From Alphaproteobacteria bacterium MarineAlpha3_Bin2 (GTDB lineage Bacteria > Pseudomonadota > Alphaproteobacteria > Rhodospirillales > Casp-alpha2), in NCBI GenBank assembly GCA_002938315.1, contig PTLL01000001.1, positions 1 to 64,000 of the forward strand: a stretch of 64,000 bases of DNA, written 5' to 3'. This document shows positions 1-8,615 of the stretch, piece by piece. A program made the translations under genes and the position numbers. The first letter of the stretch is position 1, and the number at the start of each line of letters is the position of its first letter. Below the pieces are notes generated by a model that was not told the DNA's origin, searched no databases, and worked only from the letters and a program-made list of their open reading frames with translations.

Positions 1-1085
1 CCGATGCCGACGATGCTCAGGCGGCCCCGCGCTTGGCCGGTCATTGCGATGGTTTCGGGATCCATGGGGCCGGGGGCGCGGGCCAGCGCACAGGTCGCCC
101 GGCGGGATAATTTCTTATCGACAATCAGCGCCCCGTCTTTGCCCGCCACCGCCAGGGCGGCGCCCTCTGCAACCCCATGGCAACCGACCTCGGCAAAAAC
201 GATATCGGACGGATTGGCCAACCGTGGCGCCTCGGCTTCCAATGCTGCTGCGGTGAAAAATCGTGCAGGCACACTTAAATGTACCGCCAGGGCGTGCACC
301 GCCGCTTCGTCGGCCTTGAGGTCCAGCGAGGCCACGCAGGCGATGGCGCCCGAGGCCAGTCCCGCGTCCTGCAGCGTTTGTTCGGCGAGACCGATCAACT
401 CGTCGGCGTCCGTTCCGCGTTCACAGCCGACGCCCAAGACAAGCACCGGCGGATGCAGGATCAGATCGTCACTAGGCTCTGCGACTGCCTGGTCGGTGAC
501 GCGAATCGCCATCGTCGCCGCGTCTGCGAACACCGCGCCGGACCCCGTGATCCAATCTGCGTCGCCGGCTTCAAGGGAAAGCCTAACCGGGTCCCCGGCC
601 AGCAGCGCCTGCGTGATGGGCTTCGCCGCCTCTGGGTTAGGCAGCCGCCAACCGGGCGGCGGATCATCCAGGGCCAAGCCCAAGGCGACATCACCGGCGG
701 TGGTGATGGCGGCAACGCCCCCGGTGGCCTCGGCGATGGCTTGCGCCAGATGGTTGGCGCCATGGTGCCCGCCCAACAACGGCACCACCGCGCTGCCGTC
801 AGACGCCACCGCGACGACGGCGGACTCACCTCGTTTGTCATCCAAAACGCCGGATAATGCGCGGATGAGTATCCCGGCGGCGCACACCCCGACGATGGGC
901 CGGAATTGTTGAAACAGGTCCCGCATATGTGCAGTCACATCAAAAAATGTCACTTCAGCGGCGACGCGGCCTTCAAGTCCGTGAATTTCCGATCCCGGCA
1001 ACAACGGCTTCAGGGTTTCGGCCAACGCCAAACCGCTTGGCCCCAGCACCACCAGGGCGACGCCTTCCGGCACGTTGGCGGTCAT
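1..1085 (-). CDS. cbiG: CbiG-CobJ fusion protein, C-terminal part beyond window edge
   Basis: The visible 361 codons form a complete CbiG (cobalt-precorrin-5A hydrolase) region, which opens the delta-lactone ring and releases the C20 fragment as acetaldehyde. Recognisable stretches are VGVCAAGILIRAL and LLGGHHGANHLA near residues 55-100, LVLGVGCERGT near 215, and the C-terminal SDIVFAEVGCHGVAEGAA. No stop follows: the frame runs on into GRLSIVGIG at the left edge, the typical start of a CobJ/CbiH precorrin-3B C17-methyltransferase, so this is most likely a CbiG-CobJ fusion (inference, only about nine CobJ residues are visible). The ATG overlaps the cobI stop as ATGA, so translation is probably coupled. 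CbiG belongs to the early-cobalt route. Confidence 0.88.
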   Translation of the reverse strand, partial: MTANVPEGVALVVLGPSGLALAETLKPLLPGSEIHGLEGRVAAEVTFFDVTAHMRDLFQQFRPIVGVCAAGILIRALSGVLDDKRGESAVVAVASDGSAVVPLLGGHHGANHLAQAIAEATGGVAAITTAGDVALGLALDDPPPGWRLPNPEAAKPITQALLAGDPVRLSLEAGDADWITGSGAVFADAATMAIRVTDQAVAEPSDDLILHPPVLVLGVGCERGTDADELIGLAEQTLQDAGLASGAIACVASLDLKADEAAVHALAVHLSVPARFFTAAALEAEAPRLANPSDIVFAEVGCHGVAEGAALAVAGKDGALIVDKKLSRRATCALARAPGPMDPETIAMTGQARGRLSIVGI

Positions 1086-1837
1086 GGCGCAGCCTCCTCG
1101 CCCCGGCGGACCAGGACCATGGAAAAATAAGGCGCGGCGTCCTCATCCACGTCTTCCAGGGCACAAATTTTTTCATCGCCCATGGAGGCACGCTCGACGT
1201 AACAGGCGCCGGCATCCAATCCCAATCGCGCCAGCACCTTTTTGACCTTCCCTAGGTGCCGGCCGACTTTCATGATCGCGGCGGCATCGGCTTCCTTCAG
1301 GCGCTTTTCCAGTTCCTCTTCATCCAACGGCGCCGGCAGGATGCTCAAAACCTGATTACGCGACACCAACGGCCGCCCGGCCGCCGCCGCGCAGGCACCC
1401 AAAGACGACACCCCCGGTACCACCCGAACGGTGTGGTCGCGGCTGAGCCGTTCAAAAATGTACATGAAGGAGCCGTACAGGAACGGGTCACCCTCACATA
1501 GCACCGCGACGTCCCGGCCCGCCGTCAAATGGGTGCTGATTTCGTTGGCGTAATGGTCATAAACATCGTTGGCGGGAAAGTTTCCCGGCGTCATCGGCGT
1601 GCGGATGCAGATTTCGGTCTGGCCGCCGGGTAAATGCGCCGCCGCGATGGAGCGCGCCAGACTATCGCCTTCTTCCGGCGCTGGATAGGCGACAACGCCG
1701 ACCGATTGAATGATCTTCAACGCTTTCAAGGTGATCAGCTCCGGGTCGCCGGGGCCGATGCCGAGGCCGTACAGGATGCCGGCTCCCTTGTCCTCTTTGC
1801 TCTCCACTTCCTTTGCTATTTCCTTTTTAGTGTTCAT
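1082..1837 (-). CDS. cobI: Precorrin-2 C20-methyltransferase CobI
   Basis: SAM-dependent methyltransferase of 251 aa that methylates C20 of precorrin-2 (or cobalt-factor II) in corrin ring synthesis. The tetrapyrrole-methylase fold is clear: GLGIGPGDPELITLKALK at residues 25-42, the CEGDPFLYGSFMYIFERL stretch near 113-130, and VPGVSSLGACAAAAGRPL near 139-156. The first 20 residues are Lys/Glu-rich and look like a non-conserved extension. It overlaps cobL upstream and cbiG-cobJ downstream by 4 bp each (ATGA), so the three are one translationally coupled unit. Length is normal for CobI/CbiL. Confidence 0.95.
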   Translation of the reverse strand: MNTKKEIAKEVESKEDKGAGILYGLGIGPGDPELITLKALKIIQSVGVVAYPAPEEGDSLARSIAAAHLPGGQTEICIRTPMTPGNFPANDVYDHYANEISTHLTAGRDVAVLCEGDPFLYGSFMYIFERLSRDHTVRVVPGVSSLGACAAAAGRPLVSRNQVLSILPAPLDEEELEKRLKEADAAAIMKVGRHLGKVKKVLARLGLDAGACYVERASMGDEKICALEDVDEDAAPYFSMVLVRRGEEAAP

Positions 1838-3036
1838 TTTTTAAACACTGCTAACTGGGTGACTTGTTTAAGCGGCCGGAAGGTAGTGCCGGTCCCGATC
1901 GGGGCGGCGCGGCTTATCGCAAGGCGCGTCAGATCGCCGCCAAATTCGTTTTGGAACGCTAATACCCTTTGCTCGGCCTCGATGGTGACCGCGTTGGCGA
2001 CCAGCCTGCCGCCCCGATTGAGATGTTGCCAGCAAACCTCCAGCAGCCCCGGCACCGACACGCCGCCGCCCAGGAACACGGCGTCCGGTTTGATGTCAAT
2101 TTCGGAAAGAATGCCGGGGGCCTCGCCTTCGATGATGGTCAACCCCGGCACCCCCAATTTGTCGGCATTGGCGGCAATATTGGCGACGCGCTCAGGCTTG
2201 CGCTCGAAGGCAAAGGCCTTCGATTGGGGCGCGGCCCGAAGCCATTCGATGCCGATGGCGCCGGACCCGGCGCCGACATCCCAAAGCACTTGGCCCGGCA
2301 ACGGCATCAATCGCGCCAGCGTCACCGCACGGACCTCGCGCTTGGTGATTTGGCCGTCGTGCCGATAGGCGTCTTCCGCCAACCCCGGCACCCGGGGCCA
2401 GGTTTGCGCATCGGCATTGACTCCGGCGACGCATTCGACGGCAATGGTGTTGAGGTCATCGACCGTGTCCTGATCCCAAGTTTCGGCGGTCGCCTGCACC
2501 CGGGTTTCGTCGCCGCCCATGTTCGCCAGTACCGTTATATTGCTCTCACCGAAGCCCCTCTCAACTAGCAACGCGGCCAGTTTGGCCGGGGTTCCGCCAT
2601 CCCAGCTCAACACCAACAACCGCTTTCCGGGCACCAAATGCCGGTTGACCGCCGTCAGCGCCCGGCCATGGACGGTCAGGCAGTCGACCGCCGCCAACGG
2701 CCAGCCCATGCGGGCGGCGGCGAGGCTGAAGGCGCCGGGGCTTGGAAGTACCGTCACCGCATCGGCACCGAAACGCCGGACCACGTTGGCGCCGACGCCG
2801 AAATACAGGGGATCGCCCGAGGCCAAAATGACCACCCGTTTGTCGGTCATTTTCTCGATGGCATCAAAGGCGGCCTCGAAACCATCCGTCCAGTCGAGGC
2901 GCTCCTGCCCTTCGTCCGGAATTTTCGAAATATGCCGATCGCCCCCGACCAAAACGTCGGCGTCTTCGACCACCTTGCGGGCGGCGGGTGCTAGCCCTTC
3001 CAGGCCGTCTTCGCCGATACCGACGACGGTGATCAT
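1834..3036 (-). CDS. cobL: Precorrin-6Y C5,15-methyltransferase (decarboxylating) CobL
   Basis: Two-domain 400-aa enzyme that methylates C5 and C15 of the ring and decarboxylates the acetate side chain at C12. The N-terminal CbiE-like half starts VVGIGEDGLEGLAPAA and has ASGDPLYFGVGANVV near residues 72-86. The C-terminal CbiT-like half has a classical SAM-binding motif, LWDVGAGSGAIGIEWLR, near residues 255-272, followed by FLGGGVSVPGLLE. The fused CbiE-CbiT arrangement is the form usual in aerobic-pathway organisms. It overlaps cobH and cobI by 4 bp on either side. Confidence 0.96.
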   Translation of the reverse strand: MITVVGIGEDGLEGLAPAARKVVEDADVLVGGDRHISKIPDEGQERLDWTDGFEAAFDAIEKMTDKRVVILASGDPLYFGVGANVVRRFGADAVTVLPSPGAFSLAAARMGWPLAAVDCLTVHGRALTAVNRHLVPGKRLLVLSWDGGTPAKLAALLVERGFGESNITVLANMGGDETRVQATAETWDQDTVDDLNTIAVECVAGVNADAQTWPRVPGLAEDAYRHDGQITKREVRAVTLARLMPLPGQVLWDVGAGSGAIGIEWLRAAPQSKAFAFERKPERVANIAANADKLGVPGLTIIEGEAPGILSEIDIKPDAVFLGGGVSVPGLLEVCWQHLNRGGRLVANAVTIEAEQRVLAFQNEFGGDLTRLAISRAAPIGTGTTFRPLKQVTQLAVFKK

Positions 3037-3662
3037 GGTTGCCCCACCAGCCCATTGATGCAGGCCGCCGCCAGGGCGCTGCCGCCGCGCCGTCCTTTCA
3101 GGGTAATATAGGGAACCCCCAACCGGGGCGCGTGGGCGATCAAGGCATCCTTTGATTCAGCCGCCCCGACGAAACCGACGGGAAAGGCGGCGATCATTGC
3201 CGGTGGCGCAGCGCCGCCTTCGATCAATTCCAACACCCGGTAGAGCGCCGTCGGCGCGTTGCCGATAGCGACCACGGCGCCGGTCAGGGCGTCTCCCCAT
3301 AAATCCACCGCCGCGGCCGAACGGGTGGTGGAATTATCAGATGCCGCCTCCCGCACCCCGTCATTATGCAGGGTGCAACGCACCGGGTTTTCAGCCGGCA
3401 GGCGGGCACGAATGATGCCATGGCGGACCATTTCCACATCGGCCAGGATCGTCGCACCGGATTGGAGCGCGGCTTTGCCCGCCGCCACCGCGCCTTGGGA
3501 AAACTCCAGGCCGCCAGCAATCTCGGGCATGCCGCAAGAATGGATCAAGCGCACCGCCAGATCGGCTTCTTCCGCCGAAAGCCCGGAAAGTTCGGCCTCG
3601 TCGCGGACGGTGGCGAAGGATTTTCGATAAATCTCCGCCGGGTCGCGGATGTAATCAAACAT
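3033..3662 (-). CDS. cobH: Precorrin-8X methylmutase CobH
   Basis: CobH/CbiC enzyme (209 aa) that moves the methyl group from C11 to C12, giving hydrogenobyrinic or cobyrinic acid. Family features are LIHSCGMPEIAGGLEFS near residues 40-57, with the His and Cys usual at this site, the Asp-containing TILADVEMVRHGI, and AAFPVGFVGAAESKDAL near residues 160-177. The gene follows cbiX after a 12-bp gap and its stop overlaps the cobL start, so it belongs to the same minus-strand operon. Confidence 0.96.
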   Translation of the reverse strand: MFDYIRDPAEIYRKSFATVRDEAELSGLSAEEADLAVRLIHSCGMPEIAGGLEFSQGAVAAGKAALQSGATILADVEMVRHGIIRARLPAENPVRCTLHNDGVREAASDNSTTRSAAAVDLWGDALTGAVVAIGNAPTALYRVLELIEGGAAPPAMIAAFPVGFVGAAESKDALIAHAPRLGVPYITLKGRRGGSALAAACINGLVGQP

Positions 3663-3674
3663 CGCCGAACCCCT

Positions 3675-4610
3675 TTAATCTTCGTGGTGGTGATGGTGGC
3701 CGTGAACGCCGTGATCGTGCGCGTCGTGTCCGTCGGTGCCGACGCCCCGGACATGATGGTGGTGGCCGACCTGTGCGGCGCCGACGTCACCTTCGTAGCC
3801 GATGATCTGTTCGCGGTATTTGCACAATTGGCAATTCATGGCGTTGTCCCCCGTGAGCGCCTCCTCGACACGCTCGACGAAGGTATCGATCAACAACTCA
3901 TGATCGTTGAGATAGGACGCCTTGAGGATTTCGACTTCCGGGTGATTGGTGGCGGCTTCATCAACCCAGTCGTAAATGCGGCGCACCAGGATTCCGGTGA
4001 ACAGAAAATACGGGAATACGATGATCCGCCGGTAACCTAATTTTACGGCATTTTTCAGCCCGGTATCGACCAAAGGATACGCAACGCCGGAATAGCTGAC
4101 CTCGGCCCAGCCGAAGCCCATGCCCTCCCACAGCATCCGGGCCACTTTCGACACGTTTGAATTGGCGTCCGGGTCGTTGGTGCCGCGCCCGACCACCATC
4201 AACAGAGTATCTTTGCGATCGACATCAGTGGCCGCCTCGTTCTCGGCCTCCTCGATGCGTTGGCGGGCGGCCTCCAGCAGTTTTTGATCGACCGCCAGTT
4301 CGCGCCCGAAAATCATCTCGATCCCGGGGTTTTCGGCGCCGAAATTGTTGACCTCCGACGGCAGGTCGTTCTTGACGTGACCGGCGGCGAACAGCATCCC
4401 CGGCACGCAGACGATCTTGTTGGCGCCGCGTTCTTTGAGCTTGTCCAGGCCGGTACGAATAATGGGTGTGGCGAATTCCAGGAAGCCGCTTTCGACGTCG
4501 AATTGGGGCAACCGCCGGGATAGGTGCCCGGCCAGTTTGTTGAATTCTTCGATGGCGTGGTCATCGCGGCTGCCGTGGCCGCAGATCATGACGGCGGTCT
4601 TGTCTGTCAT
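3675..4610 (-). CDS. cbiX: Sirohydrochlorin cobaltochelatase CbiX, long form with His-rich tail
   Basis: Chelatase of 311 aa that inserts Co2+ into sirohydrochlorin, the early-cobalt entry to B12. CGHGSRDDHAIEEF places the metal-binding His at residue 12, and AAGHVKND gives the second His of the CbiX/CbiK fold. The second half repeats the fold, as in long CbiX proteins. The tail carries MNCQLCKYRE at residues 258-267, which fits the MXCXXC motif associated with an Fe-S centre in long CbiX proteins, then a strongly His-rich stretch ending in HGHHHHHED that probably binds or stores cobalt. It is the first minus-strand gene after the divergent gap to cobD, so the promoter for cbiX-cobH-cobL-cobI-cbiG probably lies in 4611-4748. 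Confidence 0.95.
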   Translation of the reverse strand: MTDKTAVMICGHGSRDDHAIEEFNKLAGHLSRRLPQFDVESGFLEFATPIIRTGLDKLKERGANKIVCVPGMLFAAGHVKNDLPSEVNNFGAENPGIEMIFGRELAVDQKLLEAARQRIEEAENEAATDVDRKDTLLMVVGRGTNDPDANSNVSKVARMLWEGMGFGWAEVSYSGVAYPLVDTGLKNAVKLGYRRIIVFPYFLFTGILVRRIYDWVDEAATNHPEVEILKASYLNDHELLIDTFVERVEEALTGDNAMNCQLCKYREQIIGYEGDVGAAQVGHHHHVRGVGTDGHDAHDHGVHGHHHHHED

Positions 4611-4616
4611 TACGCT

Positions 4617-4681
4617 TGGTCCTTGCCTTCGAGCGTTATCGTTCAGATCTCTCAGCCGGGATCACCTGGTCCTTGCCTTCG
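4617..4681. repeat. 15-bp perfect direct repeat in the divergent cbiX/cobD gap
   Basis: TGGTCCTTGCCTTCG occurs at 4617-4631 and again at 4667-4681, a period of 50 bp or close to five helical turns. Both copies lie in the 138-bp gap between the divergent genes cbiX and cobD. This spacing is what paired operator sites on one DNA face would show, but a recent local duplication would look the same. I see no cobalamin riboswitch core in this gap. Confidence 0.8.
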
Positions 4682-4748
4682 GGTAACCTTCGTCCGGTGG
4701 CGACAGCATATAGATTTTACGCGCTGGGAAAAGCTTTCTTAAACTGGC

Positions 4749-5759
4749 ATGCTGCCGCGCATGTTGACCTTCGGCATGACCGGCGACGGCGGGTTCGACC
4801 CATTAGTGTTGTTGTTGATGGCGCTCCTGGTCGAGGCCTACATCGGCGAAGCCAGGCGCGTGTTCAAAATCGTCCGGCACCCGGTCAAAATCATCGGCGA
4901 CGTCATCGCTTTTTTCGAACGCAAGCTCAACCGCGAAAGCCGCAGTCAGGCCGACCGCGCCATCCGCGGCGCCCTGGTGGTGGTGTTCCTTTGTGGGGCG
5001 GCGTTTGCCATCGGCTGGGGGGTGTCCTGGTTGAGCCTCAATCATGCCTTCGGGTGGATTATCGAGTTCGCCGGCATCGTCATGTTGCTGTCGGCGCGCA
5101 GCCTGTATGACCACGTCAGCGACGTCGCCAAGGGGCTGCGCCAAAACGTCGCCGAAGGCCGCCGCGCCGTTGCCCATATCGTCGGCCGCGACCCAGACAG
5201 TTTGAACGGTGCCGGCGTCGCCCGGGCGGGCATCGAATCGCTGGCCGAAAACTTCGGCGACGGCCTGATCGCGCCGGTTTTCTGGTACGTACTGTTCGGG
5301 TTTCCGGGGCTGCTGGTCTACAAAACCGTCAACACCATGGACAGCATGATCGGCTACCGCTCGCCGCGCTACCGGGCCTTCGGGATGACGGCGGCGCGCC
5401 TGGACGATGCCCTTAACTTTATCCCGGCGCGGCTGGCGGGGTTGTTTTTTGTCTTCGCCGCCGCCTTCGTGCCGACGGCGAAACCCTGGGGCGCGCTTCG
5501 GATCATGCTTCGCGATTCGAAATATCACCGTTCCTTCAACGCCGGCTGGCCGGAAGGCGCCATGGCCGGGGCCTTGGGCCTGAAACTGTCGGGACCGCGC
5601 CAATACCCCGGCACCACGGTCAACGATCCCTGGATAGGCGACGGCGTTGCTGACGCCACCGCGAAAGACATCAGCCGGGCGCTGTACCTGTATTTCGTTG
5701 CGTGCCTGATCAACGGCGTCTGGGTGGCCGCCATCGCCATGGTCCGGTTCAGCCTGTAG
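4749..5759 (+). CDS. cobD: Adenosylcobinamide-phosphate synthase CobD/CbiB
   Basis: Integral membrane enzyme (336 aa) that attaches (R)-1-amino-2-propanol O-phosphate (or the free amino alcohol) to adenosylcobyric acid. Diagnostic stretches are the internal [20 protein letters not shown] near residues 158-177, [15 protein letters not shown] near 195-209, and [11 protein letters not shown] near 217-227, followed by [18 protein letters not shown]. Several hydrophobic segments span the protein. Two starts are possible: the given ATG, and an in-frame ATG four codons later. It is transcribed away from cbiX and its last 11 bp overlap the 3' end of cobQ on the other strand. Confidence 0.96.
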   Translation: MLPRMLTFGMTGDGGFDPLVLLLMALLVEAYIGEARRVFKIVRHPVKIIGDVIAFFERKLNRESRSQADRAIRGALVVVFLCGAAFAIGWGVSWLSLNHAFGWIIEFAGIVMLLSARSLYDHVSDVAKGLRQNVAEGRRAVAHIVGRDPDSLNGAGVARAGIESLAENFGDGLIAPVFWYVLFGFPGLLVYKTVNTMDSMIGYRSPRYRAFGMTAARLDDALNFIPARLAGLFFVFAAAFVPTAKPWGALRIMLRDSKYHRSFNAGWPEGAMAGALGLKLSGPRQYPGTTVNDPWIGDGVADATAKDISRALYLYFVACLINGVWVAAIAMVRFSL

Positions 5760-7275
5760 CGCTTAATTCAGCTGCTTTCACCGGTTCTGCCGACGTCAGC
5801 AAACCATCCAGGTCGAGGTGCGTTTCCAGATGATCGGCGAGGGCGTCGAGGATTTTTTCGATGAGGGCGTTATAGGCGATGCCTCCCTGATGGCCGAGTC
5901 GTTTAAGGAACGCGTGGCGGAAGCCGTCGGCGGCGAACAGGCCGTGCAGGTAGGTCCCGATGACGCGGCCGTCTTTGGAGCGTGCCCCTTCACCTTGCCC
6001 GTCAATCTCCAACAGCGGAACCCCAAGGCCGGGACCGGTGGTGTTGCCGATGTGCATCTCGTAGCCTTCGACCGCTTCGCCGGTGGCGATGTCGATGCCG
6101 GTAGCCTGGGTGAGAGTCTTTTCGCCTTCCAGCACCGTTTCGATATCGAGCAGGCCCAAGCCTTCGGTCTCGCCCCCTGAAACGATAGGCCGGCCCTCAA
6201 TCCCTTCCGGGTCGGTGATGCGGGTTCCTAATATCTGATAGCCGGCGCACAAGCCGACCACCAAGCCGCCACGGCGATGATGGGCGGCAATATCCACGTC
6301 CCAGCCTTCGGCCCGGATTTGCGCCAGGTCGGCCAGGGTCGATTTCGATCCCGGAATAATGACCACGTCGGCATCGCCGGGGATGGGGCGGCCCGGTTGG
6401 ATGATGTCCACGGAAACGCCGGGTTCCGCCGCCAGCGGGTCGAGATCGTCGAAATTGGCGATGCGTGACAGCCGTGGGACCGCTATTTTAATGATCGTCT
6501 CGGCGTCGGCGGCCTCATAGCCAATGGAGACCGCGTCTTCCTTGGGCAGCAGGCGGGCATCGTCGAAAAAGGGGATAACGCCGAAACAATCGAGGCCGGT
6601 GTTGTCCTTGATGATCTCCAGGGCATCGTCGAACAAGGCCGGGTCGCCGCGGAATTTATTGACGATATAGCCCTTGGTGCGGGCCCGCTCTGATTCCGAC
6701 AACAGCGCATGGGTGCCGACAAGGCTGGCCAGCACCCCGCCGCGTTCGATATCGGCGCACAGCACCACCGGCACATTCGCGGCCTCGGCAAAACCCATAT
6801 TGGCGATATCGCCTTCGCGCAGGTTGGCCTCGGCGGGGCTGCCGGCGCCTTCGATCAAAACCAGATCGGCGTCCCCGGCGACGATATGGAAGCTTTCCAG
6901 CACCCGGGGCAATAGCTTCGGTTTCAGGGCGTGGTAGTCCTTGGCCTGGGCCGTGCCTTCCATGTGGCCCTGGACGATGACCTGGGCGCCGGTTTCCGAT
7001 TGCGGTTTCAACAGCACCGGGTTCATGTGGACGCTGAGTTCGGCCCCCATTGCCTTTGCCTGCAGGGCCTGAGCGCGGCCGATCTCGCCGCCGCCCGGTG
7101 TCACGGCGGCGTTGTTGGACATGTTCTGCGGTTTAAACGGCCGGACCCGAAGGCCGCGTGCGCGATAAGCCCTGCCCAGGCCCGCCACCAGCAGCGATTT
7201 GCCGACGTCGGACCCGGTGCCCTGGATCATCAGGGCGCGGGTGGGGGCTGAAACTGGCTTATCTAAATCTTGCAA
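5749..7275 (-). CDS. cobQ: Cobyric acid synthase CobQ
   Basis: Glutamine-dependent amidotransferase (508 aa) that amidates positions b, d, e and g of the adenosylated corrin. The N-terminal synthetase domain has the P-loop-like [20 protein letters not shown] at residues 16-35 and [12 protein letters not shown] near 45-56. The C-terminal class I glutaminase domain has [15 protein letters not shown] with the nucleophile Cys near residue 344, and IGTYLHGLF with the catalytic His near 442. The annotated start overlaps the preceding SYLF gene by 17 bp; ATG16 (MIQGTG) is an alternative but would cut close to the P-loop. Confidence 0.96.
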   Translation of the reverse strand: MQDLDKPVSAPTRALMIQGTGSDVGKSLLVAGLGRAYRARGLRVRPFKPQNMSNNAAVTPGGGEIGRAQALQAKAMGAELSVHMNPVLLKPQSETGAQVIVQGHMEGTAQAKDYHALKPKLLPRVLESFHIVAGDADLVLIEGAGSPAEANLREGDIANMGFAEAANVPVVLCADIERGGVLASLVGTHALLSESERARTKGYIVNKFRGDPALFDDALEIIKDNTGLDCFGVIPFFDDARLLPKEDAVSIGYEAADAETIIKIAVPRLSRIANFDDLDPLAAEPGVSVDIIQPGRPIPGDADVVIIPGSKSTLADLAQIRAEGWDVDIAAHHRRGGLVVGLCAGYQILGTRITDPEGIEGRPIVSGGETEGLGLLDIETVLEGEKTLTQATGIDIATGEAVEGYEMHIGNTTGPGLGVPLLEIDGQGEGARSKDGRVIGTYLHGLFAADGFRHAFLKRLGHQGGIAYNALIEKILDALADHLETHLDLDGLLTSAEPVKAAELSATG

Positions 7276-7948
7276 GGGCGGACCTCAACGGATCGGCCTT
7301 GGGGTTTTTGTACCGGCCCTGGAAGATTATCGCTTCCGGCGTTGCGCCCTGGCCATAGAAGGCTTCGTTCATATCGCGGCGACGGGCGAGCACGGCGCCC
7401 TCGAGCGAGGCGCCGGCGAAGGCGCCGACCTTGGCGTTGGTAAAGGCCAAAATGTCGGCGCGCAGGTTGGTCGTCGTCGACGCCTCCATCCCGGCCCCGA
7501 CGACGCCGAATGTAACCCCTAAATCTGCGCCGAATTTTCCCTGGTCTTTGATGATCGATTTAAGCGCGCCTTCATTGCGAATGACCAGGATGGTTTCCGT
7601 GTCCTGAATACCGAACTGCAAGCCGATGCTGGCGGCGCCCAGGGTATAGAACGCCGGATAGCCCCAGGTGCCGTCGGCGTTGCGCGCCATCAAGACGCCG
7701 CTGCCGCCCTCGGCACCGAAGAAAAACCCGGCCTTGACGATGGCCGGCAGGATCATCACCGCCCGCGCCGTCGGCACGTGTTTGACGAAGGATTTCAGCT
7801 GCGGCTGGCGGGCGATGTTATTGAGCGTATCGACGGACCAATCGAGAAGCCGGTGTGCGCCCTGGCCGGGCGTTTCGCGCATTTCCTGGCACGCCGAAAG
7901 CCCGAAGCCGCCAACCAGGAAAACCACCAAAACCGCGAAACGCTTCAT
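7259..7948 (-). CDS. SYLF-domain (Ysc84/DUF500) lipoprotein
   Basis: A 229-aa exported protein with a signal peptide [16 protein letters not shown] followed by a lipobox LSAC, so Cys20 is probably lipidated. The mature part matches the SYLF (Ysc84) domain: [36 protein letters not shown] and [15 protein letters not shown] near residues 70-130, then [18 protein letters not shown] and the terminal [19 protein letters not shown] domains bind phospholipids in eukaryotes; the bacterial role is unknown. It lies between cobO and cobQ in the same direction and overlaps cobQ by 17 bp, yet no link to B12 synthesis is known to me. Confidence 0.9.
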   Translation of the reverse strand: MKRFAVLVVFLVGGFGLSACQEMRETPGQGAHRLLDWSVDTLNNIARQPQLKSFVKHVPTARAVMILPAIVKAGFFFGAEGGSGVLMARNADGTWGYPAFYTLGAASIGLQFGIQDTETILVIRNEGALKSIIKDQGKFGADLGVTFGVVGAGMEASTTTNLRADILAFTNAKVGAFAGASLEGAVLARRRDMNEAFYGQGATPEAIIFQGRYKNPKADPLRSALARFR

Positions 7949-7980
7949 ATGGAAAACTCCCTCTCAGAACTCGATGCCGA

Positions 7981-8601
7981 TTAGAACTCTATGCCGACTT
8001 GCGCCTTAACGCCGCCCCGGAACGGATGCTTGATCAAGGTCATCTCGGTGACCAGATCGGCGACCTCGATCAGGTCGTCCTTGGCGTTGCGCCCGGTGAT
8101 GACGACGTGCAGGTCTTTCGGTTTGGATTTCAATGTTTCGATGACGTCGTCGAGCGGAATGTAATCGTAGCGCAGGACGATGTTAAGTTCATCCAGGATC
8201 ACCATTTTATAATCGCCGCTGGCGATCATTTCCTTGGACGCCGCCCAGGCGGTTTCCGCCGCCTTGATGTCACGTTCCCGGTCCTGGGTCTCCCAGGTGA
8301 AGCCGTCGCCCATGGCCTTGATGGAGACCAGGTCGGGAAACTTATCCAGCACACCACGTTCGCCGGTTTCCCAGACCCCCTTGACGAACTGCACGATGCC
8401 CACCTTCATGCCGTTGCCGATGGCGCGGATGGCCAAACCCATGGCCGCCGTCGACTTGCCCTTGCCCTTGCCGGTATGGACGATGACCAGGCCTTTTTCG
8501 ATGGTCTTGGTGGCGAGGATCTTGTCCCGGGCCGCCTTCTTCTTGGCCATCTTGTAGGCGTGGCGGTCATTCAGTTCCTGTTCGCTGTCGCCGTCGTTCA
8601 T
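7981..8601 (-). CDS. cobO: Corrinoid adenosyltransferase CobO (CobA type)
   Basis: ATP:co(I)rrinoid adenosyltransferase (206 aa) that puts the upper 5'-deoxyadenosyl ligand on cobalt. The P-loop VHTGKGKGKSTAAMGLAIRA lies near residues 41-60, the conserved VQFVKGVWETGER near 69-81, and the Walker B-like MVILDELNIVLRYDYI near 132-147. The C-terminus ITGRNAKDDLIEVADLVTEM and HPFRGGVKAQVGIEF is typical of the family. The N-terminal 35 residues are charged (Lys/Asp/Glu), as in other proteobacterial CobO proteins. It lies 14 bp after cobN, so the two are probably co-transcribed. Confidence 0.97.
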   Translation of the reverse strand: MNDGDSEQELNDRHAYKMAKKKAARDKILATKTIEKGLVIVHTGKGKGKSTAAMGLAIRAIGNGMKVGIVQFVKGVWETGERGVLDKFPDLVSIKAMGDGFTWETQDRERDIKAAETAWAASKEMIASGDYKMVILDELNIVLRYDYIPLDDVIETLKSKPKDLHVVITGRNAKDDLIEVADLVTEMTLIKHPFRGGVKAQVGIEF

Positions 8602-8615
8602 TTCGCTGATCCGTT

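Noticed and set aside
4-912. Long plus-strand open frame of 302 codons over the cbiG region, and similar long antisense frames such as 4803-5603 and 59065-60081
   Set aside because: They lie opposite genes with clear family motifs, have Ala/Arg/Ser-rich composition typical of GC-rich shadow frames, and match nothing I recognise.
4611-4748. CTGAGA and TGAAC...GATAACG words in the cbiX leader that faintly recall a TPP riboswitch, and the idea of a cobalamin riboswitch
   Set aside because: The core TPP segment with CTGATCTGG and paired arms is missing, no B12 box is seen, and the words are explained as well by chance.
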